Of a stretch of 64,000 nt of DNA, positions 59,401-64,000 are shown piece after piece (position 1 is the first letter of the stretch; each line of letters opens with the position of its first letter). Under the pieces are notes generated by a model. It had not been told where the DNA came from, made no database searches, and saw only the letters and a program-made list of their open reading frames with translations. The stretch is from contig CM057154.1 of assembly GCA_029962745.1 (NCBI GenBank), positions 644,954-708,953 of the forward strand, in the 5' to 3' direction. A program made the translations under genes and the position numbers. The stretch comes from Echinometra lucunter (taxonomy: Eukaryota > Echinodermata > Echinoidea > Camarodonta > Echinometridae).

Positions 59401-62400
59401 TATACAACAATTGCTTACCACATAAGCTTGAAGTTCTCCATTCCTCGGTGAAGGTATACCCGTCGTCGAGACACGTCTGGTGGTAGGCGGCGAACGCGTT
59501 GCAGTCCGCCCCGTCATCGCCTGGCAGTTCGGCGCAGACATCGTAGACGCATGAGTCGTAGAAGAATGACGAATCCACCGACTGCTGACAGTCCGTAAAG
59601 GCCGACACTATCATAAAACGTTCGACAGATCGGAAGAGAAAGAAAAATGCAAGTTTGAATAAAAGTGAGGTTATTAATATTGCGGAATAATTTCGATTTA
59701 TGAATATCATACAACAGTGAGACACACGAGTCTAAGAAGATGAAAATTTCATCGACAGTTGACAATCCGTAAAGACTGAAACAACTGTAAAACATTACAG
59801 AAAAATGCAACTTTATCAAAATTCCGATTTTATTCAGATCACATGAAAACTATTTTTGCATATACCTTTTCTTTATATAGTTTTAAAAACGATCGCATCA
59901 CATGTATAGGAACAAAATGAATTGAAGCTAAAAATGTAAAATGATATTAATTTAGGAGAAGGAAAACAAAAACAAAAACCAAACGAACAACAACAAAAAA
60001 AAACACAGTCTGTAGATAAAACGGTAAACTAATCAAAAAGAAACTTTGGGACGTGCTAAAGCACCAAACTAATGAGTTTTCATTGAAATTATTATTTTTT
60101 TCTCTACAAATCAATATTTAAGACAGTTGAGAAAGGAACACATTTCAGAATTTGATATCCGGATTATATCTTTTTAACTGGAATGAAAAAAAAGGGCCTG
60201 AAAATAAACTCGTTTACAGAATCTTCTTCAAATGCAGACAGTAAAATTATATCTCATCTTCACATTACGGTGCCTAGTAAAATTGTCAATATTTCTCATA
60301 TATAAAATATATATACCTTCGTCACTAGAAAGAATGCTGCATCTAGTTTGTGCACTGGAAAGAAGGCCCGCGTCGGAAGAACATGGGTCTGTTTGGGTAA
60401 TGTCAGAACAGCTTTCATCGAGACTCCAACCGTTAGCAAATGTCGTCGAGTCAGCCGCCTAAATTTGATATTAACACGATTAAATAAAAAACCTTAGATA
60501 TCACTTCAACGGAAAACATGACAAAAAAGGTAACATAAGCTACGAGGTACATCTCTACTAAAAGGAAAAACATTTCAATGACTTCAAACAAGCATAAAGG
60601 TAAAACTTGAGTATACAGACTTTTTTATCCTCGAAGACTTTTCATTATTACCTCATATAAGTGCTGAAGATGTTTAATAAGTACCCAGTGTTTTATCAGA
60701 TCTTGCGTTCAATATTTCGACAAACGATGTGAAAAACGATGCAATATTAGCGTGACGGTAATTTTAGCAGAGAACTTGATCGCGAAGTAAGAAAAACAGG
60801 AATGGAGTGAACTGGCAAAATTTTCTACGTAATCTGAAAGGGGAATTTCACTACTGAGTGTTTTTTTTTTAATTGAACGTTCAGCATATATTTCGCCAAA
60901 GTAATTCTTAATAATCTTATTTTCAAGAAAATATCACAATGGAAACGAGGTCTGTGCAAATCTAAAAATAGAAATCAAAGGCGAAGAAGCAACTTATAGT
61001 TTGGGGGGACAATAATGACACCTGAATTCTTTATTTGCTAACATTAAAATCTGAGACGATTTTATGCATGATAAAAGACTTATGTTATTTTCACAGACGC
61101 CACCACATCGACTATGCAATACAAAAGATCTTTTTATGAATTCATCTTCAAATAAAAGACATGGTATACATATTTAATAAGCGTCACGTGATGAAAGCTT
61201 GAAGAGCAAATATTGAAAAGAAAAACAGTCTATAAGAAAAAGATCCCTTTGTTGCAGCACGGAGTACCGTGCTCTTAACGCGTCAAGGGTGGGAGGTTCG
61301 GTCTAAAACAAAATCAAATACGTTAGATATGAATTTCACATTCGGCTGTCAAGAATGTAATGTCCAAATCCTGGGAAAATAATGACTCATCAAGATCTAT
61401 TCTTTAATTCATGCAATCAACAAATATAACATGTTCACTTACAATGCATCAAGAACAAGAAAAAAAACAAAGTAAATTCTGTCAGCTGTTTGACTTAACA
61501 TCGGGAATGAAAAAAAAAGGAAAAATGATATCTTTTATAATGTATACGCATTAAAACTAGCCAAACCATAAAAACATTATGTACATATGCGTTTTTAACA
61601 TTCGAAGCAGAACCGGGGATGAGATTTCAAAGCGCTTCGTATTTAGCGCAAAAGGCGCTATATGAAATGCCAACTGTTATCATGATTAAAAATCGACTTC
61701 AGAACACTGATATCCAGTCTAAACGTTCAGATAAGAACATTTATACTATCATGACTATATAAACAAGCTTAATAAAAAGTTTCAAAGGACAAATACACTC
61801 TGAACATTAAATGGAAAGTCTGAAAATAATGAAGATTGGAGATAGGTCGAATGCAACACGTACAAACAGAATAAGCAAGAAACGTGTTACGTAAATAAAA
61901 ATGTCAACAACAAAAAAATGACACTGAAAAAAAAAAGTATTTATAAACATATTACTGATCAAAGAAATGCAAAATTTACCAAGGAGCCGTCGGGTAGCAC
62001 GAAATCATCCGAGGGTTCTCCGTTGAAGTCACCACAAAGACCGCAAGTGGCGCCGCTGTAAGCTGGCGGTAACGTCAGTGTTATACCACCTTCTCCATCC
62101 CATCGCAGTACCAAACCCGTGCTGGTTGAAACAACCTGAAATAGGAAACCGTTGCGATAATTTCGTTTGACAAGATAAACATATATTTGCAAGAAGCGAG
62201 ACCGCCATCGACATCAAGCAACCCGCTCATGATGACGGTCACAAATTTTGTTAACTGCGTTAACCAATTTAGCTAACTATGAAATGTTATTTCACAATAT
62301 ATTTTCTTTGTATTGAGAAGTAAATTGTAAATGTCTGTAAATGTGTTTATGTACTATTTTCTGAAAGGTGTTTGGTATTGCAAAATCGGAAAACAGCATG

Positions 62401-64000
62401 GAACACGGACATACTAAAGCTTCCATTATATATTGTTTCGATTCTAGCTTTCTGTTCATTCATGCGAATTTACTGTGATGAGTGCATGTCGAAAAGCTTC
62501 AGTTTGTCCTTGTTCAATGCTATTTTCCGGTGTTATTTTCTGTAATATCAGATCATTTTGTATCATGTTACTGAACGCAGAAATAGAATTCAATCAATCA
62601 GTAAATAAATTAATCAAGATGTGCTGATAACTAGCATAAAGAATGTGAAATGACTGTATTTTATACCATGCATTACAAGGCGAGTATAGGGATCAGTTTC
62701 ATTCCCAATGTTACTGCCACTGGCGTAAATCCAGGGTGATAAGGGTATATATCCCTCACTTTTGAAGGGGGGGGGGGGGGGGGGGTTGGGGCGTTTACAA
62801 ATATACTCCCACACTTTCCAAAGAAGAAATATTTTAATCAATCAGTTGTTGAAAGTTTGATAAATCTATCATAAACAAAGGTTACAGAAGTAAAAATTTC
62901 TTTTTGAAATGCTATCGAAAATGCTATCAAAAAGAGATGGGATGAGTATGCGTGTGAGTATGCGTGCGTGTGAGGGTGAGCTTGTGTATTCGTAGAGGTG
63001 CCGTAGTCGAGTGGTTTAAGGCGCTTGACTGGAGAAGGGAGAATCGGGGGTTCGATCCCCGGCACGGCACTTATGCCCTTGAGCAAGGCACTTTATCTAC
63101 ATTGCTCTTTTATTGTACAACAAATAAACTATCGGTATAACATATCATATACGTGTACATATTGATACCAACGTGTGCATGTGTGTTTCTTTCAAAAAAA
63201 GTATTCGTCGGTGAGTTCGCGCTAAATTTTGGCCAAAGATTTTGAACACCCCCCCCCCCTCCTCGGAATGTAACTACGCCGGTGGATACTACACGCCTGA
63301 AAAGATAAAAATGGGCCGTCCTTTGCTCATAAAAGTAATGAATTAATGAATATTTAAGATTATAATATTTTGTAGCAATATGAGCAATATTTGATGAAAA
63401 TCGAGATAGTAAAACCTGTTGCACGTTAAATCGTATACATTTTAAATAGAAACGAAAAAAGTAGTCCGGGTATATTTGTGAAATATCAAAGGTAGGCTCA
63501 GTGATAAATCATGTCAATTGTTGTTTACAGAGTAGTGATATAACATTTTACATATTCTATCTACTCTGCTACCTAAAAATAGAGATGACGTTTAAAGTAT
63601 CGAAAAAAAAAACAACATTTTTACAAGGGAAATGCTGACTAACACTACTTCTTGGCCCCGTTCATTGCTTTAGTGATCAGTATTTAAAACTATCTTTCAA
63701 TAACACCCTGGCATACTTCATTCTGATCAAATGTGTAATTTGGGAGATAAACATAAGGGCGATACATCCATATTTCACCGTTTTTTTACAACAAAATGTC
63801 TTAAATAAAACAGAGAAAAAATGAGATAGTATTAAAAGCTTTATGAAATATGCCTCTGTATATTCTATCGCGTGATAACGATTTTGAGGCGTTCTTATTC
63901 GTTGTCGCCTGGAAACATGGCGTTCCGTACACTTACAATCTGTAAGTAGACGCACAGGATCTTTTCATTGGAGAGTGGGTAAGCAAACGGAACACCATTT
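33591..64000 (-). CDS. Large vWD/C8/TIL/EGF/FN3 type I membrane protein (3' part, 25 exons)
   Basis: Order from the N-terminal (right) side: second half of a vWD domain, C8, TIL, EGF; a complete vWD, C8, TIL, EGF; seven FN3 modules each ending with a two-Cys half-EGF; Pro/Thr stalk; transmembrane helix; 104-residue cytoplasmic tail. All 25 exons have GT-AG borders; phases join without conflict and the lengths sum to 4,920 nt (1,639 codons plus stop), a strong internal check. vWD-C8-TIL assemblies occur in VWF, gel mucins, zonadhesin, tectorins and IgGFc-binding protein, where they mediate disulfide-linked assembly and adhesion; here the protein is membrane-anchored. A surface adhesion or recognition role is inferred. 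The signal peptide and upstream domains lie outside the window. I do not recognise a named orthologue. Confidence 0.85.
34475..34713. repeat. Two-copy ~120-bp tandem duplication
   Basis: AACTTGGGTTGAGGTCTA begins near 34475 and 34597. The copies share TGTAGATTGAG, TTTTATGAGGAAATCT and GGAGTTGCTTCC. In the last receptor intron. 34014-34144 holds another two-copy repeat of about 79 bp period (TACAGAAAT..GGGACT(C/T)AATTGGAAA). Confidence 0.85.
34761..34938. repeat. Palindromic element with TCGGCTTCGCCTCG loop
   Basis: Arms run from GTATACAAATAGCG and GGTACGAGATTTCGCAT to ATGCGAAATCTCGTACC and ATTTGTATTGTAC, with a loop of about 10-15 bp. Related unpaired phrases (ATGGTACGAGAGCAATGGTACG) recur at 35200. 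Confidence 0.8.
36177..36279 (-). CDS. Receptor exon x (transmembrane helix)
   Basis: 103 nt, phase 1 in and 2 out. SVPWRDILIGLLVVFVIL continues to IIILIFIVILIY-type residues and then GKVKR. About 26 hydrophobic residues followed by basic residues: a type I orientation with a stop-transfer. Confidence 0.93.
36420..36632. repeat. MITE with GTGTTTCACAAAG ends
   Basis: GGGGAGTGTTTCACAAAGAG and CTTTGTGAAACACCCCC ends, with inverted AAGTTTGACT / AGTCAAACTT just inside. 213 bp. Related in ends, not in interior, to the TGTTTCATAAAGCTG family. Confidence 0.85.
36885..37078 (+). mobile_element. 3' end of a non-LTR retrotransposon (probable)
   Basis: GGGCCCCAATTCACAAGCAT, TTGCTTCCTATAGGGGTCC, a T-rich run, then ATGAATGGTTGAATAAAACT followed by GAAACTGAACTGAAACTGA. 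A short tandem tail after AATAAA is typical of L2/CR1-like LINE 3' ends. No reverse transcriptase is present here. Confidence 0.5.
37472..37543 (-). CDS. Receptor exon w (Pro/Thr stalk)
   Basis: 72 nt, phase 1/1, VPTTGVPTEQPTQPPRTTAT. Mucin-like juxtamembrane stalk. Confidence 0.85.
37873..38117 (-). CDS. Receptor exon v (module 7, second half, furin-like site)
   Basis: 245 nt, phase 2 in and 1 out, TIDDLEPDQSYRIRVLTRR, then TTTAGGRRKRADIAENVG (RRKR encoded at 37972-37961) and VTCQNGLEGLNC. RxKR is a proprotein-convertase consensus. Confidence 0.88.
38617..39681 (+). repeat. TGACCTTTGACC/GGACGGACGG element, locus 2
   Basis: Begins AACTAGATGAATCTTCGACC plus TTTATGCCTCCGCC, and ends GGTGGGCGTAGGCATAAAAA after ACGGACGGACGGACGGAC. 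Six or so units. From 38900 two unit types alternate, giving a ~300-bp higher-order period (TTGTTGAGTTATGGTGAAAAC at 38971/39271; GTTCTTAAGTTATC at about 39124/39425). In the intron splitting module 7, antisense. Confidence 0.88.
39861..39972 (-). CDS. Receptor exon u (module 7, first half)
   Basis: 112 nt, phase 1 in and 2 out, AYDVVLSTATSASLTISWAV and DWHMVQY. The intron follows the conserved QY, unlike module 5. Confidence 0.85.
40697..40999 (-). CDS. Receptor exon t (module 6)
   Basis: 303 nt, phase 1/1, EVVLQYRNDGGPWNNGSVV, LEDNVAYDLRAAFAE, ITCERGFAGEAMC. The half-EGF has one extra residue before its second Cys. Confidence 0.88.
42170..42389 (-). CDS. Receptor exon s (module 5, second half)
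   Basis: 220 nt, phase 0 in and 1 out, VSVAYKPNLSQIAWTQVPPS, LTPAIIYDIRLLLVY, QTCEEGFRGVNC. Confidence 0.88.
42499..42764. mobile_element. Tigger-like MITE, CAGTCAAACCTG ends, copy 2
   Basis: CAGTCAAACCTGCTTAAG at left, TATAGGTTTTACTG at right, flanked by TA on both sides (42497-42498, 42765-42766) as expected for a Tc1/mariner-superfamily target duplication. In the intron that splits module 5. Confidence 0.75.
43534..43706 (-). CDS. Receptor exon r (Ser/Thr linker and module 5, first half)
   Basis: 173 nt, phase 1 in and 0 out. A Ser/Thr/Pro-rich linker (SSPTTMQTSTEPSTMGPTTV) precedes LYIIEAVGKTSTSLTFRW. Likely O-glycosylated hinge in the middle of the module array (inference). Confidence 0.85.
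44056..44373 (-). CDS. Receptor exon q (module 4)
   Basis: 318 nt, phase 1/1, SLNVTWKTSVSILWSQVQYK, AEDTLYSVRVLVTRAD, RTCVAGYRGLNC. Confidence 0.88.
44807..45130 (-). CDS. Receptor exon p (module 3)
   Basis: 324 nt, phase 1/1, VTVTWTVYVTVDQVAVQYRP, IEGLEPGVTYDYRLKLI, LCPEGFQGANC. Confidence 0.88.
45554..45871 (-). CDS. Receptor exon o (module 2)
   Basis: 318 nt, phase 1/1, LELEWTLPEITNIQWVRLQY, DPWSNGTLLE, LSELSTYQVQVVTGL, LTCAGGTVGLNC. Confidence 0.88.
46358..46651 (-). CDS. Receptor exon n (FN3/half-EGF module 1)
   Basis: 294 nt, phase 1/1, a complete module: SVIVQYRPEGDEVWSDSS, LDGLTSSQSYEIRLVF, then TTCVPGFQGPEC. The Trp/Tyr pattern is that of an FN3 beta sandwich. Confidence 0.88.
47190..47487 (+). 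mobile_element. tRNA-derived SINE abutting a splice donor
   Basis: A degenerate tRNA-like head (GGTCCAGTAGATACATCACC, TTTGAGTCCCACCGTGGCAC), body ACCCAGGAGTAGTAAATGGG, TACCCAGTAGGAAG, and tail GAGCACTATACAAG followed by ATACTATTATTAAT. The tail reaches to within a few bases of the donor of exon m. Confidence 0.65.
47491..47671 (-). CDS. Receptor exon m (EGF-2)
   Basis: 181 nt, phase 0 in and 1 out, DGCGQRCVCDSLTHMMSC and CAFNGVCEIRDGTRACYC. EGF-like. Donor ACAG|GTAATT. Confidence 0.88.
48429..48593. mobile_element. Tigger-like MITE, CAGTCAAACCTG ends, copy 1
   Basis: CAGTCAAACCTGTTTTAGTGG at left and AGACAGGTTTGACTG at right are inverted ends of the kind found on pogo/Tigger-related MITEs. 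Interior TGGCCACC..AAAGGCCACCTGTC is typical. Confidence 0.7.
48712..48920 (-). CDS. Receptor exon l (TIL-2)
   Basis: 209 nt, phase 1 in and 0 out, SCPANSVYSTCVTRCPSSCG, CTSGCECEDGFFYEGDQC, CGCTYDGLYFQ. TIL pattern with 11 cysteines, the same number as TIL-1. Confidence 0.92.
49402..49575 (-). CDS. Receptor exon k (C8-2)
   Basis: 174 nt, phase 1/1, DCYSIVSLDPYYESCLYDMC and EVYATRCELQTDWRN. C8 signature as in exon d. Confidence 0.9.
49624..49720. repeat. Foldback family AAGGCTTGTTCAGATAT, partial copy F
   Basis: AAAGGCTTGTTTAGATTTAA then GCAGCAAACCCCACG and ATGGGATATGAGGCGGTAAA resemble the left part of the family. No matching right end. Confidence 0.5.
50071..50218 (-). CDS. Receptor exon j (vWD-2/C8-2 junction)
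   Basis: 148 nt, phase 0 in and 1 out, FGDSWSDSTLSCPATPADND and TECSNYFNNT. Equivalent to exon c. Confidence 0.85.
50352..50460 (-). mobile_element. AAT microsatellite with SINE-tail-like flank
   Basis: About seventeen ATA/AAT triplets (50356-50410) followed by GATAATGACATTTATACTGA, the reversed tail pattern of the tRNA-derived SINEs. The head is not identified. Confidence 0.45.
50814..51140. repeat. TGTTTCATAAAGCTGTTCG foldback, long diverged copy
   Basis: Left end GGGGGTGTTTCATACAGCTG, right end CAGCTTTATGAAACACCCCC, with about 290 bp of unrelated interior. Ends 34 bp from the donor of exon i. Confidence 0.8.
51174..51329 (-). CDS. Receptor exon i (vWD-2 end)
   Basis: 52 codons, phase 0/0, VVMTNYDLAVRWDGVSTAEI and SVCGLCGDLDGDASNDF, then KPDGSL. 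CGLCG motif conserved. Same 156-nt length as exon b. Confidence 0.92.
51379..51693. repeat. Foldback element carrying a nested foldback element
   Basis: Outer ends CCAGGGATCTGTTTCTCAAA and TTTTGGGAAACAGGCCCCTG are inverted. Inside, 51432-51610 starts CACTCTCAGAAAAGTTGG and ends CTTAGAGTGT with inverted AAAATTCATTAGGTTGG / CCAACCTAATGATTTTT arms. Confidence 0.85.
52333..52434 (-). CDS. Receptor exon h (vWD-2 middle)
   Basis: 34 codons, phase 0/0, TDIYLDGLRVNVPFYKN and VYFTQSGEYK. Equivalent to exon a of the first cassette. Donor TAAG|GTATGG. Confidence 0.85.
52467..52570. repeat. 52-bp tandem duplication
   Basis: CAAAATAAGTAAAATTTATT begins at 52467 and again at 52519; the copies differ at about one position. 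In the intron immediately upstream of exon h. Confidence 0.9.
53049..53272 (-). CDS. Receptor exon g (vWD-2 start, GDPH motif)
   Basis: 224 nt, phase 1 in and 0 out. VCTVFGDPHYITFDGQDYTF is the classic vWD opening; FQGDCAYTLVTSDC follows. GDPH is the motif at which some mucin and IgGFc-binding-protein vWD domains self-cleave. Confidence 0.93.
53714..54135. repeat. Foldback element, GCCTGCCxCACxCTAT family, copy 2
   Basis: Left end GCCTGCCACACGCTATACGA, right end GATCGTAGTGTGCGGCGGGA. The interior matches 15905-16287 plus an extra ATGTCACTACGGTTCGGAAT-type segment. Confidence 0.85.
54560..54990 (+). repeat. CATTGCCAATT-family repeat, copy near 54.7 kb
   Basis: TCTTCAAATTGGCAACACCAG, GAAAAGTTGCCAATTTACATGG and GCATTGCCAATTGAAGAA lie in an internally inverted arrangement. 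Related to 10930-11290 and 12085-12320. Confidence 0.5.
55000..55460 (+). repeat. Dispersed repeat, copy 2 (see 2155-2640)
   Basis: Inverse counterpart of the copy at 2.2-2.6 kb: GTGTACCCAATGCTAAAAAC, TTTAAAAGGGCATA, GACGTCATTGTGGGTACCTT, TCTGGGTACCCACATTTACG, TCGACTTCGATTAAAAATC. In the receptor intron between EGF-1 and vWD-2. Confidence 0.6.
55735..56392 (+). repeat. TGACCTTTGACC/GGACGGACGG element, locus 3 (old copy)
   Basis: Four to five diverged ~140-bp units with TGACC..TTGTGACCCCAAATCTA phrases, ending AAACGGGGCGGACCGACAGA and an AATGCCTCC...CATAAAA end. The left inverted end is not preserved. Intronic, antisense to the receptor. Confidence 0.8.
56542..56722 (-). CDS. Receptor exon f (EGF-1)
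   Basis: 181 nt, phase 0 in and 1 out. CSELCTCSNGLFQC (end of the TIL-linked segment) then an EGF domain with CDENASCGVDGNGDPTCVC, GYEGDGYNC. Same length as the EGF-2 exon. Confidence 0.9.
56916..56985 (-). pseudogene. Relic duplicate of the EGF-1 exon start
   Basis: About 66 bp similar to the first 66 bp of exon f, preserving its acceptor (CTCTTACAG) and the CTATGTACTTGT core. A 2-bp insertion shifts the frame, so translation in the incoming phase meets TGA after 17 codons. The second half of the exon is missing. Confidence 0.75.
57604..57803 (-). CDS. Receptor exon e (TIL-1)
   Basis: 200 nt, phase 1 in and 0 out, TYQTCTSSCPETCPGRAV, CVEGCACDDGYLLDSDACVP, RCHCERNGVFYS. The cysteine pattern is that of trypsin-inhibitor-like domains, which here follow C8 as in VWF-type assemblies. 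Confidence 0.92.
59419..59607 (-). CDS. Receptor exon d (C8-1)
   Basis: 189 nt, phase 1/1, FTDCQQSVDSSFFYDSCVYD then VCAELPGDDGADCNAFAAYH. FxxC...yyxsCvyDvC is the C8 signature. Confidence 0.9.
60317..60458 (-). CDS. Receptor exon c (vWD-1/C8-1 junction)
   Basis: 142 nt, phase 0 in and 1 out, WSLDESCSDITQTDPC and AQTRCSILSSDE. The cysteine spacing matches the start of C8. Donor GAAG|GTATAT. Confidence 0.85.
61630..61710 (+). mobile_element. SINE tail fragment
   Basis: TTTCAAAGCGCTTCGTATTT then AGGCGCTATATGAAATGCCA, the 3' tail pattern of tRNA-derived SINEs; no head seen. In the intron between vWD-1 and C8-1. Confidence 0.5.
61980..62135 (-). CDS. Receptor exon b (vWD-1 end)
   Basis: 52 codons, phase 0/0, VVSTSTGLVLRWDGEGGI and ATCGLCGDFNGEPSDDF. 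CGLCG is the conserved vWD cysteine motif. Same length (156 nt) as the equivalent exon of vWD-2. Confidence 0.9.
62714..62790 (+). repeat. G-run repeat related to 13140-13527
   Basis: ACTGGCGTAAATCCAGGGTG then TATATCCCTCACTTTTGAAG and a ~20-base G-run; the reverse strand of 13430-13527 has the same order. 63190-63290 carries a further C-run with CTACGCCGGTGGA. Confidence 0.5.
62995..63185 (+). mobile_element. tRNA-derived SINE, copy 2 (intact head)
   Basis: GTGCCGT...ACGGCAC forms a 7-bp acceptor-like stem. TAGTCGAGTGGTTTAAGGCG is A-box-like and GGGGTTCGATCCCCGG is a perfect T-arm/B-box. The body GCCCTTGAGCAAGGCACTTT follows and ends near ATTGATACCAACGTG. The anticodon arm is degenerate, so this is a SINE, not a tRNA gene. 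Confidence 0.8.
63937..64000 (-). CDS. Receptor exon a (vWD-1 middle, partial)
   Basis: NGVPFAYPLSNEKILCVYLQ, phase 0 at the donor ATT|GTAAGT. Corresponds to the vNG..v.lP segment of vWD. Continues beyond the window edge. Confidence 0.75.

Noticed and set aside
62996..63070. Functional tRNA gene
   Set aside because: The acceptor and T-arm pair well, but no proper anticodon stem-loop forms, and the same head plus body recurs at 31377-31561: it is a SINE.

Overview
The window is nuclear DNA of an animal: AT-rich, intron-rich and crowded with SINEs, foldback elements and microsatellites. The gene content (an RPAIN orthologue, a kinase, a long vWD/C8/TIL/EGF/FN3 membrane protein) and the style of the repeats (tRNA-derived SINEs, the TGTTTCATAAAGCTGTTCG foldback family, GGACGGACGG-tailed elements) suggest a marine deuterostome, most likely a sea urchin. 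That identification is an inference, not a database result.

Layout. 1-13.9 kb: no recognisable coding exon; several foldback elements, a long pyrimidine tract and a six-copy 105-bp array. 13.9-23.9 kb, minus strand: RPAIN (RPA-interacting protein), six exons, last few codons uncertain. 23.9-26.2 kb: intergenic, with a promoter-like stretch at its right end. 26.2-29.1 kb, plus strand: a 406-residue protein kinase in four coding exons. 29.1-33.6 kb: microsatellites, a SINE, a palindromic element and the 3' side of the next gene. 33.6-64 kb, minus strand: the 3' part of a very large gene, 25 exons whose phases join into 1,639 codons plus stop. It encodes a type I membrane protein with two vWD-C8-TIL-EGF cassettes, seven FN3 modules each closed by a two-cysteine half-EGF, a Pro/Thr stalk, one transmembrane helix and a Tyr-rich tail. 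Its 5' end lies beyond the right edge.

How they work together. I see no operon-like or pathway link between the three genes. RPAIN is a housekeeping nuclear import/DNA metabolism factor, the kinase is an intracellular signalling enzyme of an unassigned family, and the third is a mucin/zonadhesin-like adhesion or recognition receptor. The most notable points are the receptor architecture (composite FN3/half-EGF modules, a GDPH motif, a membrane-proximal furin-type site), a kinase donor-site pair that places a stop codon at an exon junction, and repeats that carry DR1-type nuclear-receptor motifs into introns. All exon coordinates were derived by hand from splice signals and frame continuity.
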